DNA from: Chitinophaga flava
GTDB lineage: Bacteria > Bacteroidota > Bacteroidia > Chitinophagales > Chitinophagaceae
Direction: 5' to 3'
NCBI RefSeq assembly: GCF_003308995.1
Contig: NZ_QFFJ01000002.1
Coordinates: forward strand, 2,108,001 to 2,172,000
Length of the DNA stretch: 64,000 nucleotides
Shown here: positions 36,740-44,903 of the stretch, piece by piece
Layout of the letters: the number at the start of each line of letters is the position of its first letter
How positions within the stretch are numbered: position 1 is the stretch's first letter
Translations under genes and position numbers: made by a program
The notes under the pieces: model-generated
Seen by the model: only the letters and a program-made list of their open reading frames with translations
Database searches by the model: none
What the model was told of the DNA's origin: nothing

Positions 36740-37678
36740 TCAGAACCATTTCTTTTTCATGAAGTACATGCTGATGATCACCGATATCACGATGGAGAGG
36801 ATAATGGGGATGTAAAAAGCATGTATACTGTGCTGGAAGGGCAGGTCTACGTTCATACCATAGATACTGGCTACCAGCATAGGGAAGGTGAGTATGATGG
36901 TGATGGAGGTAAGCCTTTTCATAACCACATTCAGGTTGTTGGAGATGATGCTGGCAAAGGCGTCCATGGTGCTGCTGAGGATATTGGTGTAGATATTGGC
37001 CATTTCGAGGGCCTGGGAGGTATCTACGATCAGGTCGTGGAGGAATTCCTTTTCATCTTCGTTGAGGCCCAGAAAATTGGTCCTTTCGAGCTTCATGAGC
37101 AGCAGCTCGTTGCTGCGGAGGGCGGTCACAAAATAGACGAGGCTTTTTTGTATCCGCATGATGGCCAGCAGTTCTTCGTTTCGGTTGGAATCGTAGAGTT
37201 TGGCTTCCAGCATGTTCCTGCGCTGATTGATTTCCTTGAGGTGATCGAGGAAATTGACTACTACCTTCTCGAAGATTTTGAGGACCATCATGTTCTTTTT
37301 TTCCGGAGACCTGTTGTGAAAGGTATCGAGGAACCTTTTGATGGCAGCGTTATCGAAGGAGTTGACAGTAATAATCTGATTGTGGGTAAGGACGATCACG
37401 ATAGGGATGGTAATGTAGAAGGCATCGCTTTCGTTGATGGAATTGTTTTCCGTGGGTGTTTTGATAACGATGAGCTTTACATTGTCTTCCAGCTCGTAGC
37501 GTGATTTTTCGTCAATATCCAGGGAGTCGGTAAGGAAGTCCAGCGGTATATCCAGCTCTTCAGACAGCTGTTCAAATTCAGCCTGTTTCAGTGGTGGGGT
37601 GATATTTACCCAGGCACCGTTTTCGGGTGCCTGGATAGCTACCGTTTTGGCATCTATATTTTTGAAGTATTGGATCAT
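36740..37678 (-). CDS. corA: CorA family magnesium transporter
   Basis: A 312-residue CorA-type Mg2+ channel subunit: a large cytoplasmic N-terminal domain with long helices and two C-terminal membrane segments. The ion-filter motif GMN is at residues 274-276 (ASIYGMNVDLPF), just after TM1, and the protein ends in basic KKKWF as usual. It also may carry Co2+ or Ni2+. It starts 15 bases after dapF on the same strand. Confidence 0.93.
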   Translation of the reverse strand: MIQYFKNIDAKTVAIQAPENGAWVNITPPLKQAEFEQLSEELDIPLDFLTDSLDIDEKSRYELEDNVKLIVIKTPTENNSINESDAFYITIPIVIVLTHNQIITVNSFDNAAIKRFLDTFHNRSPEKKNMMVLKIFEKVVVNFLDHLKEINQRRNMLEAKLYDSNRNEELLAIMRIQKSLVYFVTALRSNELLLMKLERTNFLGLNEDEKEFLHDLIVDTSQALEMANIYTNILSSTMDAFASIISNNLNVVMKRLTSITIILTFPMLVASIYGMNVDLPFQHSIHAFYIPIILSIVISVIISMYFMKKKWF

Positions 37679-37693
37679 CTGCGGGATAAGTTA

Positions 37694-38479
37694 TCAGCCA
37701 ATGGTAATCTGTCCTTCAAACACCAGGGTGGCGGGGCCACAGAGCCAGATGTTGGTAAAGGAGCGTTCACCGGTGCGGGTATAGCGTACTTCCAGTTGTC
37801 CGCCGAGTGTTTGTACGGGGACTACATATTCCTTTTCTTCTTTGCCGGCAAAGGTGATAGCAGCGGCAGTAACGCCGGTACCGCAGGAATAGGTTTCGTC
37901 TTCCACGCCTCTTTCATAGGTACGTACGAAGATGCCTTCTTCGAAAGGCTGTACAAAGTTCACGTTGGTACCTTCAGCGGCAAAACGTTCGTTGTAGCGG
38001 ATCTGACGGCCTTCATTGAATACGTCTACCGCCTGTACATCGTCTACATATTTTACAAAGTGGGGAGAGCCGGTGTTAAGGTAATAATACAGCGGACCAT
38101 GTTCTACAAAGTCCACATCCTGCATTTTCAGGTTTACCCAGTTATCACCGTCCATAGTGGCTTCGTGTTCACCATCTACCGCGATAAAGTAGAGGTTGCC
38201 ATCGCCAACACCCATTTTATGGGCGAATGCAGTGAGGCATCTGCCACCATTACCACACATGGAGCTTTCCCTTCCATCAGAGTTGTAGTATTTCATGGCG
38301 AAGTCATAGTCTTCGCTTTTGTTCAGGAGCATCAGGCCATCGGCACCAATACCGAAACGGCGGTCACACAGTTCATTTACCTGTTCATTGGTAAGCCAGT
38401 CGTACTGTCCTTCCCGGTTGTCCATGATGATAAAATCATTCCCGGTACCCTGGTATTTATAGAAATGAATTTGTTGCAT
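37694..38479 (-). CDS. dapF: Diaminopimelate epimerase
   Basis: A 261-residue enzyme that converts LL- to meso-diaminopimelate for lysine and peptidoglycan. The two catalytic cysteines are Cys75 (MCGNGGRC) and Cys199 (YSCGTGVT). The open frame reaches up to 38713, but the ATG at 38479 gives the conserved MQQIHFYKYQGTGNDFI start; the longer version would translate through the palindromic repeats at 38507-38593 and into the next gene. It is followed closely by corA. Confidence 0.95.
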   Translation of the reverse strand: MQQIHFYKYQGTGNDFIIMDNREGQYDWLTNEQVNELCDRRFGIGADGLMLLNKSEDYDFAMKYYNSDGRESSMCGNGGRCLTAFAHKMGVGDGNLYFIAVDGEHEATMDGDNWVNLKMQDVDFVEHGPLYYYLNTGSPHFVKYVDDVQAVDVFNEGRQIRYNERFAAEGTNVNFVQPFEEGIFVRTYERGVEDETYSCGTGVTAAAITFAGKEEKEYVVPVQTLGGQLEVRYTRTGERSFTNIWLCGPATLVFEGQITIG

Positions 38480-38506
38480 AATGCAAAGATAGAAAGCTTT
38501 TGGTTT

Positions 38507-38593
38507 CCCAGGGCTAAAGCCCTGGGCTATATTGGATGGAGATGATCGCCCAAATATAGCCCATCCAATATAGCCCAGGACTTTAGTCCTGGG
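38507..38593. repeat. REPIN-like inverted pair of palindromes
   Basis: Two REP-like palindromes, CCCAGGGCTAAAGCCCTGGG (38507-38526) and CCCAGGACTTTAGTCCTGGG (38574-38593), sit in inverted orientation. The 16-base arms GGGCTATATTGGATGG (38524-38539) and CCATCCAATATAGCCC (38561-38576) join them around a 21-base centre, so the whole 87 bases can form one cruciform or hairpin. It lies between the nucleoside phosphorylase stop and the dapF start. Confidence 0.85.
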
Positions 38594-38595
38594 GA

Positions 38596-39474
38596 TTATA
38601 ATGTTGCGATGATTTCGAGGCCTTTTTTGATAAGGGCTTCTACGGCAGCGCCACCATCTTTGGAAAATTCCTTGCGGATACGATTGGCTACGATAGCGCT
38701 GATAGACAGGCATTGATGTCCGAGTACGCGTCCCATGCCGTAGATAGCGGAAGTTTCCATTTCGAAGTTGGTGATACGGTGTCCTTCGTGGGAGAAGCCG
38801 GTGAGGTTGTCGATCAGGTTAGGGTTCGACAACGGGCCTCTTAATATGCGGCCTTGCGGGGCATAGAAACCAGGACAGGTAACGGTGATGCCTGTATGAA
38901 ATCCGTCGGTGAAGTGTTTTTGCAGGTTTTCACCGGCGGCTAGCAGGCATGGATGGGCACCACCCGGTTGTAGTATTACCTGGCCGCGGAAGGCTTCCAG
39001 CAGCTGTTTTTCAGCGGCGGTGTTTTCGTAGGCATAATAAGCCATGAGGTTGTCGAGGCCCAGGCCATGGGAAGATACTACAAAGCTGTCTACAGGTATG
39101 CTCTCCTGGAGGGCGCCGGAAGTACCCAGGCGGATGATCTGCAGGGAAGTGAGTTCCTGTTTTACGAGCCGGGTATTAAAATCGATGTTAACGAGGGCAT
39201 CGAGTTCATTGAGCACGATGTCGATGTTGTCGGTCCCGATGCCGGTAGAAACTACTGATAGCTTTTTATTCCCGATATAACCGGTATGGGTTACAAATTC
39301 ACGGTGCTGGAATTTGTGTTCTACTTTGTCAAAATGTTTGGTCACCGCTGGCACACGATCAGGATCTCCTACAGTGATGATGGTATGAGCTAGTTCATCA
39401 GGTCTTACATCCAGGTGATATACCGCTCCACGGCTGTTGATAATGAGCTCAGATTCAGCAATACGTTTGTCCAT
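38596..39474 (-). CDS. Nucleoside phosphorylase (uridine phosphorylase-like)
   Basis: A 292-residue member of the PNP/UDP phosphorylase family, which splits nucleosides with phosphate. Conserved blocks are ITVGDPDRVPAVTKHFD, VVSTGIGTDNIDIVLNEL and the C-terminal NFEMETSAIYGMGRVLGHQ (purine/uridine phosphorylase signature). Uridine is the likeliest substrate, but the family cannot be resolved by eye. The start is ATG at 39474 (MDKRIAESELIIN); the frame is open 27 codons further upstream without protein character. Its stop lies 3 bases from the REPIN-like element. Confidence 0.88.
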   Translation of the reverse strand: MDKRIAESELIINSRGAVYHLDVRPDELAHTIITVGDPDRVPAVTKHFDKVEHKFQHREFVTHTGYIGNKKLSVVSTGIGTDNIDIVLNELDALVNIDFNTRLVKQELTSLQIIRLGTSGALQESIPVDSFVVSSHGLGLDNLMAYYAYENTAAEKQLLEAFRGQVILQPGGAHPCLLAAGENLQKHFTDGFHTGITVTCPGFYAPQGRILRGPLSNPNLIDNLTGFSHEGHRITNFEMETSAIYGMGRVLGHQCLSISAIVANRIRKEFSKDGGAAVEALIKKGLEIIATL

Positions 39475-39585
39475 TGTATTAAATTTTTTGTGTTTTTCAC
39501 GATTCAACAATCCTCGTTGGCGCCTCAATATTCCTACGTTCTGTATTATTATCAAAATATTTTTTCAGATATTTTTTAAATAATA

Positions 39586-39616
39586 TTTGGTGGTTATCAG
39601 AAATTTACTACTTTTG
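39586..39616 (+). promoter_or_regulatory. Promoter of tRNA-Cys
   Basis: TTTG (39586-39589), 19 bases, TACTTTTG (39609-39616): a perfect TTTG-N19-TAnnTTTG promoter, 66 bases before the tRNA. Confidence 0.8.
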
Positions 39617-39682
39617 CAATCCCACAAAACGACGGGACGCCCGCTAAAAGGCAAGCAAAAGTAAGTGTTTCGTCAGACATAT

Positions 39683-39756
39683 GGTTCCGTGGCCGAGTGG
39701 CTAGGCAGAGGTCTGCAAAACCTCGTACAGCGGTTCGAATCCGCTCGGAACCTCCA
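39683..39756 (+). tRNA. tRNA-Cys (anticodon GCA)
   Basis: Acceptor arms GGTTCCG (39683-39689) and CGGAACC (39746-39752), discriminator T and an encoded CCA. The anticodon arm GAGGT-CTGCAAA-ACCTC gives anticodon GCA. The T arm is AGCGG-TTCGAAT-CCGCT. A terminator follows. Confidence 0.96.
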
Positions 39757-39770
39757 GATGGGAAAGTAAG

Positions 39771-39797
39771 AAGCCGCTCTTGAAGCGGCTTTTTTTA
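39771..39797 (+). terminator. Terminator after tRNA-Cys
   Basis: AAGCCGCT (39771-39778), loop CTTGA, AGCGGCTT, then a run of Ts. Confidence 0.88.
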
Positions 39798-40075
39798 TGC
39801 CCATGGCCGATTTGAGCCTATTGATAGCAGGCATTAAAGTGGGCGAAAGCCGGTGTTTGTAGGCGTTTTGTTTTACCATTGTTTTTATCATTCTGCACAA
39901 TAAATTCCCGTTTTTCTTTACCTAAAATTAATCTCTGATGTATCATGATGGTGTAAAGTAATTGTTGTAAATTGCTTATCCCGCAAAAGTTTGGGGGTGT
40001 TCCCGGAAACCAGTCAGAGAGATGTGAACACCCTATTCCGGAGGACTTTTGTTTTTATTGACAACCTAAAAGTGT
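39798..40075 (+). other. Intergenic region with a possible H-type pseudoknot leader
   Basis: No credible ORF. Near its 3' end, stem 1 pairs GGGTGTTC (39995-40002) with GAACACCC (40026-40033), and stem 2 pairs CCGGAA (40003-40008) with TTCCGG (40036-40041). The stems cross, giving a compact 47-base pseudoknot. A GGAGG (40040-40044) overlaps the 3' strand of stem 2 but is 31 bases from the GTG start. Confidence 0.45.
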
Positions 40076-40564
40076 GTGGCGATGACAGAGATCATTAAAG
40101 TAACCGCAACAGATACCGGAAACCTGGAACAGGTAAAGCTGCTTTTCAGAGAATACGCCAACTGGTTAAGTGTAGACCTCAGCTTTCAACAGTTTGAAGA
40201 AGAGATGGCCAGTTTGCCAGGCCCTTATGCTGCCCCGGGTGGGGCGCTGCTGCTGGCAAAGGTAGATGGTCAGGTGGCCGGATGCGTTGCCGTCCGTCCG
40301 TTTGACAATACTACCGCAGAAATGAAGCGCCTCTTCGTAAAAGATGCTTTCAAGGGCCATGGCGTAGGAAAAGCCCTGGCTGCCAGAGCTATTGAAGAAA
40401 GTAAGGGACTGGGCTATAAACGTATTCTGCTCGACACCCTCGCGCATATGCGCCCAGCCATCGAACTATATACGTCGCTGGGATTCCAGCCAATTGCTGC
40501 CTATTATGATAATCCTATCAGCAGCGCCGTATATCTGTCTTTGAATCTGGAAGACATGTCCTGA
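40076..40564 (+). CDS. GNAT family N-acetyltransferase
   Basis: A 162-residue acetyltransferase. CoA-binding motif A is MKRLFVKDAFKGHGVGKALAARAIEES (RxxGxG equivalent KGHGVGKAL, about residues 92-100), preceded by VAGCVAVRPF and followed by YTSLGFQPIAAYY. The acceptor is unknown. The frame starts at GTG 40076; ATG 40082 two codons later is equally plausible. The possible pseudoknot just upstream suggests RNA-level control. Confidence 0.85.
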   Translation: MAMTEIIKVTATDTGNLEQVKLLFREYANWLSVDLSFQQFEEEMASLPGPYAAPGGALLLAKVDGQVAGCVAVRPFDNTTAEMKRLFVKDAFKGHGVGKALAARAIEESKGLGYKRILLDTLAHMRPAIELYTSLGFQPIAAYYDNPISSAVYLSLNLEDMS

Positions 40565-40582
40565 AAGGGTTTACGCAAAGAG

Positions 40583-40630
40583 GCAAAGCAGCAGAGACGC
40601 AAAAGTTTCATGTTGCATTTGCTGCTTTGC
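40583..40630. repeat. Inverted repeat with GCAAAGCAGCA arms
   Basis: GCAAAGCAGCA (40583-40593) is inverted as TGCTGCTTTGC (40620-40630), between two converging genes. The left part, ACGCAAAGAGGCAAAGCAGC, resembles the GCAAAG-rich stretch at 2940-2957. It could end transcription of either gene, although no T run follows. Confidence 0.55.
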
Positions 40631-40645
40631 ATCTTTGAAGGACAA

Positions 40646-41980
40646 CTAGCTTATGACCGGTAGTTTGTACCCATTATGATAACCGGCGGCCAGCAATTGA
40701 TTGGCGTCGGTGTCTGTGAATTGTTTTGCTTGTTTGTCCCAGTATATTTTTTTCCCTGTTCTGAAGGCGATGTTCCCCATTTGAGCAGTTGTGGCTATCA
40801 AAGCCCCAGCCTGTATCGGCGCGTGCAGATCATCCATCCGGCGTGATTTCACCACTTCGATGAAATTGTGGGCATGTAGTGTCAGCCCATTGTCCACGGC
40901 TTTCTGCCGGGGCACGGCTTCCATTTTGTTTTTCTCCGGTATTACTTCCCATCCGCCCCTGTCCAGTACCAGCGTACCATTATTGCCAATAAAGGCAATA
41001 CCGTGATCGCGGGCATAAGGTCCACCATCAATACCCTGGGCCTGTTCCCACTGGATATTGAAGCCGTCGAACTCATATACGGTGGTAAGGGTGTCGGGTG
41101 TTTCGGCAGCATCATCGGGATAAGCAAACTTACCACCTGCTGCCATGATGGAACGGGGTGTTTCTGCTTTCATGCCCAACAGGGCGTAATCGAGCAGGTG
41201 TACACCCCAGTCGGTCATCAGCCCACCAGCATAATCCCAATACCAGCGGAAGTTAAAGTGGAAGCGGTTTTCATTGAACGGCCTTTCACGGGCAGGCCCC
41301 AGCCATGCCTTGTAGTCAACACCGGAAGGGGGCGTACTGTCGGGTTTTACGGGAATGGACTTCATCCAGCCCATATAGGCCCAGGCTTTTACGAGCCTTA
41401 TCTGTCCGAGTTTACCGGAGTGCACAAAACTGACGGCATCTTTAAAGTGTTGCTGGCTGCGTTGCCACTGGCCAACCTGTACGGCACGGTGGTAGCGCTG
41501 TTGAGCAGCCGTCATGGTACGGCATTCGGCGATGGAATTGCCTACTGGTTTTTCTACATACACGTCTTTTCCGGCGGCACAGGCATCTGTCATCTGAAGG
41601 CAATGCCAGTGGTCAGGTGTACCGATGATAACAGCGTCGATGCTTTTATCTTCCAGCAATTTGCGGTAGTCGGTGTAGGCTTTTACTTTGATGCCCTGTT
41701 GGGACAGTTCAGCCACCCGCTTGTCGAGTACATTGCGATCTACGTCGCAGAGGGCCACGCATTGGGCCGCAGGGTGTTTCAGCATGGCAGTGAGGTCAGA
41801 CCAGCCCATGCCATTGATACCGATAGCAGCAATATTAACCCGGTCGCTGGCAGCGATCGTTTTTAGTGGGAGGGCCTGTAAGTCTGAAGGAAGCGCGGAC
41901 ACCAGCCCGGCGCCGGCAGCCAATGTAGTGGCGGAACGGAGAAAGTCTCTTCGTGAGTGCTTCATAAGTGGAATTTTCAT
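40646..41980 (-). CDS. Gfo/Idh/MocA family oxidoreductase with Tat signal
   Basis: A 444-residue NAD(P)-dependent oxidoreductase. A twin-arginine signal is at SRRDFLR (residues 9-15), followed by an Ala/Gly-rich hydrophobic stretch. The Rossmann part has VNIAAIGINGMG, ALCDVDRNVL, YTDYRKLLEDKSIDAVIIGTPDHWH, and the catalytic-type EKPVGNSIAE (Lys of EKP). Such exported Gfo/Idh/MocA proteins are common in Chitinophaga and act on sugars or sugar acids; the substrate is unknown. ATG at 41965 (MKHSRRDFL) is an alternative start with the same signal. Confidence 0.9.
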   Translation of the reverse strand: MKIPLMKHSRRDFLRSATTLAAGAGLVSALPSDLQALPLKTIAASDRVNIAAIGINGMGWSDLTAMLKHPAAQCVALCDVDRNVLDKRVAELSQQGIKVKAYTDYRKLLEDKSIDAVIIGTPDHWHCLQMTDACAAGKDVYVEKPVGNSIAECRTMTAAQQRYHRAVQVGQWQRSQQHFKDAVSFVHSGKLGQIRLVKAWAYMGWMKSIPVKPDSTPPSGVDYKAWLGPARERPFNENRFHFNFRWYWDYAGGLMTDWGVHLLDYALLGMKAETPRSIMAAGGKFAYPDDAAETPDTLTTVYEFDGFNIQWEQAQGIDGGPYARDHGIAFIGNNGTLVLDRGGWEVIPEKNKMEAVPRQKAVDNGLTLHAHNFIEVVKSRRMDDLHAPIQAGALIATTAQMGNIAFRTGKKIYWDKQAKQFTDTDANQLLAAGYHNGYKLPVIS

Positions 41981-41994
41981 TTTTTATTTAGTCC

Positions 41995-42048
41995 TTTGAT
42001 CATTTAGTCATTTCAATACTTAAATATTGAAATGACTAAATGATCAAA
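41995..42048. repeat. Perfect 24-base inverted repeat
   Basis: Arms 41995-42018 and 42025-42048 are exact inverted copies (TTTGATCATTTAGTCATTTC..) around CTTAAA. AT-rich and without a T run, it lies between the MoxR-like gene end and the oxidoreductase start, 15 bases upstream of that start codon. Confidence 0.85.
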
Positions 42049-42125
42049 TGGGTAGGGCATAAAAAAAGCTGGTCGATTACAATCTTTCAAAGTAACGCCA
42101 GCTTGCTATTTATCTGCAAAAAAAA

Positions 42126-43634
42126 CTAAAAATCTTCTTCTTCAGTTACGTCGTTGTCCTCCATGCTGAAGTTCATCATGGTGCCCAACAGATCGCTGAA
42201 ACGGGTATGGTTTTCCGCTACCTTTTTGCTGATGAGGGAATAGGAAGCGAGTCCATGCAATACAAACTCCATCAGCAGCAGGGCTTCGCGGTTGTTGGCC
42301 TGCGGGAAGCGTGCTTTGACCATGTCTTTGAGTCCTTCTACCTTGTTGAGTGAAGTCTCGTATTGTTTATCACTGATATCCTGTAGCAGCTGGAGGCTGT
42401 TGCCTTTATCGAACCACTGGATAACGCTGCGGTAGGGATTTTCCACGGGTTGTGACTGTTTCTTTTTCTTGAAAGAGTCCGGGTTGGGGAAATAGGAGGC
42501 AAAAAGGGTGCGGATGGATTTATCGAGCAGGTTATGGGCCACCTGGAGGGGACCTTCCTGTTCGCCTTCATAAACCAGTTCTATCTTACCGGTGATGGCG
42601 GGGATGATAGACATGAGGTCAGCGATACGCACATGTGTCTCCTTTTCCTTGTTGATGATGGCGCGTCTTTCGCCGGAGCTCACCGCATTTTCATAGGCGG
42701 CGATGGTAAGGCGGGCGGAGACACCGCTTTTTTTGTCAACATACTCGCTGTTGCGGGCTTCAAAGGCTACCTGTTCTATCAGGCGTTTTACCATGTCGGA
42801 GATAGACACTTTGGCCAGCTGTTCATCATGTATATCGGCTTCCTGTTCGGTGATGAGCAGGGAGTTTTCAACGCTTTTCGGGTAATGGGTGATGATCTGG
42901 CTTTCTATCCTGTCTTTCAGCGGGGTAACGATAGAGCCACGGTTCGTATAGTCTTCCGGGTTAGCCGTGAATATGAAGAGTATATCGAGTGGCATGCGTA
43001 CTTTAAACCCTCTGATCTGGATATCGCCTTCCTGCAGGATGTTGAACAGGGCTACCTGTATGCGGGCCTGGAGGTCGGGGAGTTCGTTGATGACGAAGAT
43101 GCTGCGGTTGGACCGGGGGATGATACCGAAGTGGATGGCCCGTTCGTCGGCGTAGCTGAGTTTGAGGTTGGCGGCTTTGATGGGATCTATGTCACCAATG
43201 AGGTCGGCTACGGAAACGTCGGGTGTGGCGAGTTTTTCGGCATAACGTTCTTCGCGGGATATCCAGGTGATAGGGGTTTTATCGCCTTTTTCGGCGATGA
43301 GGTCCCTTGCGTATCTTGACAGGGGATTGAAAGGATCGTCATTTACTTCCGAGCCTTCCACTACGGGGATGAATTCATCGAGGAGGTCCGTCATCTGTCG
43401 GGCCATGCGGGTTTTGGCTTGTCCGCGCAGGCCGAGGAACAGGATATTGTGACGGGAGAGCAGCGCCCTTTCGGTGTCCGGTATGACGGTATCTTCATAG
43501 CCTATAATGCCGGGAAAGGAGGTTTCTTTTTTCTGCAGTTTTTTAATCAGGTTACGTCTGATTTCCTCTTTTACCGAAACGGGTTTATAGCCACTCTTTT
43601 TCAGTTCGCCTAACGTCTTGATGCTGGTGTCCAT
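42126..43634 (-). CDS. MoxR/Mg-chelatase-like AAA ATPase
   Basis: A 502-residue AAA+ ATPase. Walker A is GLRGQAKT (residues 68-75). The Walker B position reads IFVINELPDL (179-188), with Asn183 where most AAA+ proteins have Asp, followed by the retained Glu184. Sensor-like TANPEDYTNRG and an arginine-rich PLKDRIESQI follow. A long C-terminal helical part extends beyond the usual MoxR length. With the VWA gene 30 bases upstream it forms the classical AAA-plus-VWA pair, thought to act as a metal- or protein-remodelling chaperone. The client is unknown. Confidence 0.85.
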   Translation of the reverse strand: MDTSIKTLGELKKSGYKPVSVKEEIRRNLIKKLQKKETSFPGIIGYEDTVIPDTERALLSRHNILFLGLRGQAKTRMARQMTDLLDEFIPVVEGSEVNDDPFNPLSRYARDLIAEKGDKTPITWISREERYAEKLATPDVSVADLIGDIDPIKAANLKLSYADERAIHFGIIPRSNRSIFVINELPDLQARIQVALFNILQEGDIQIRGFKVRMPLDILFIFTANPEDYTNRGSIVTPLKDRIESQIITHYPKSVENSLLITEQEADIHDEQLAKVSISDMVKRLIEQVAFEARNSEYVDKKSGVSARLTIAAYENAVSSGERRAIINKEKETHVRIADLMSIIPAITGKIELVYEGEQEGPLQVAHNLLDKSIRTLFASYFPNPDSFKKKKQSQPVENPYRSVIQWFDKGNSLQLLQDISDKQYETSLNKVEGLKDMVKARFPQANNREALLLMEFVLHGLASYSLISKKVAENHTRFSDLLGTMMNFSMEDNDVTEEEDF

Positions 43635-43664
43635 GTTTATAAGTTACGCAATTCCTTGCCGGTT

Positions 43665-44756
43665 TTAGAATAATTTTCGTTTCCCGTTTTCAAAATCGTA
43701 GAACAGGAACTGGCCCAGTTTGTCGGTCCCGGAGAAGAAGGCTTTACCGCTGTTGGTTTCGGTAAATTCCTGTACAAATTTCTGCAGCCAGGGATCGGTG
43801 GCCACCATAAAGGTGGTGATCGGTATTTTCAGTTTTTTGCACTGGGCGGCCAGATTGAGCGTACGGTTCAGGATTTTGCGGTCCAGACCGAAGCTGTTTT
43901 TATAGTATTCCTTGCCTATTTTAAGGCAGGTTGGTTTCCCGTCGGTGATCATGAAGATCTGCTTGTTGGGATTGCGCCGCCGCCGCAGTAAGTCCATGGC
44001 CAGTTCGAGGCCGGCCACCGTATTGGTATGATAAGGACCTACCTGCAGATAGGGCAGGTCTTTGATTTCGATCTGCCAGGCATCATTACCGAAAACGATG
44101 ATGTCGAGGGTATCTTTAGGGTAGCGGGTGGTGATCAGCTCGCTGAGGGCCATGGCTACCTTTTTGGCAGGGGTGATCCTGTCTTCTCCATACAATATCA
44201 TGGAATGTGAGATATCGATCATCAGGGCGGTAGATGTCTGGGTTTTATAGTCTGTTTCCTTGACTTCCAGGTCTTCCTGACTGATAGAGAAACTATCAAT
44301 GCCGTGGTTGATCTGGGCATTGCGGATAGAAGCGGTGACATCGAGTTGGTCTACGCCGTCACCAAATTCAAAAGGTCTGGTTTCCGCGTTTAGCTCGTCT
44401 CCGATACCTGATTTCCGGATATTATGATTCCCTACCTGGGATTTTTTCAGTTTGCCGAAGATCTCTTCCAGCGCGTTTTTACGGATGGTCTGTTCGGTTT
44501 TGGCCGTGATAATGATTTCGCCGGCTTCATCTTCTTTCAGGTATCCTTTGTTTTTCAGGTCCTGAATAAAATCACCGATGCCATAGTCGTCGTTGGTAAG
44601 ACCAAACTCTTTATCCAGCTCTGTAAGCCATTGGAGGGCTTCGGTCACGTCTCCGCTGGTATAGGTAAGTAGTTGGGTGAAGAGGTCCAGCAATTTCTGG
44701 AAGGGGGATCTGTTATTTTCATCCGGATTAAACCGGGAAAAAGTTATTCCTCTCAT
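43665..44756 (-). CDS. VWA domain protein, partner of the MoxR-like ATPase
   Basis: A 363-residue soluble protein. The N-terminal half (1-165) is helical and charged. The C-terminal VWA domain starts at TALMIDISHSM with the metal-site motif D181-x-S183-x-S185, and includes DTLDIIVFGND and FMITDGKPT (MIDAS Thr/Asp). It is the first gene of the pair; the products are expected to form a complex in the cytoplasm, since no signal peptide is seen. Confidence 0.85.
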   Translation of the reverse strand: MRGITFSRFNPDENNRSPFQKLLDLFTQLLTYTSGDVTEALQWLTELDKEFGLTNDDYGIGDFIQDLKNKGYLKEDEAGEIIITAKTEQTIRKNALEEIFGKLKKSQVGNHNIRKSGIGDELNAETRPFEFGDGVDQLDVTASIRNAQINHGIDSFSISQEDLEVKETDYKTQTSTALMIDISHSMILYGEDRITPAKKVAMALSELITTRYPKDTLDIIVFGNDAWQIEIKDLPYLQVGPYHTNTVAGLELAMDLLRRRRNPNKQIFMITDGKPTCLKIGKEYYKNSFGLDRKILNRTLNLAAQCKKLKIPITTFMVATDPWLQKFVQEFTETNSGKAFFSGTDKLGQFLFYDFENGKRKLF

Positions 44757-44903
44757 AGCACAAAAATCAAAACATAGTTCGTTATTAAAATTAATGAAAA
44801 AATTACCAGGATGGGTGTAATCATTTAAATCATCCTAATCTTGGTTAAAATCTTGTATTTTACGTTGAAAGCTATTACTTTCAATCATCAAAAAAATATC
44901 TAT

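Noticed and set aside
38480..38713. N-terminal extension of dapF by 78 codons
   Set aside because: It would translate the palindromic repeats and part of the next gene; the conserved DapF N-terminus starts at 38479.
39673..39900. 75-codon minus-strand frame across tRNA-Cys
   Set aside because: It runs through the tRNA and its terminator and has no protein-like feature.
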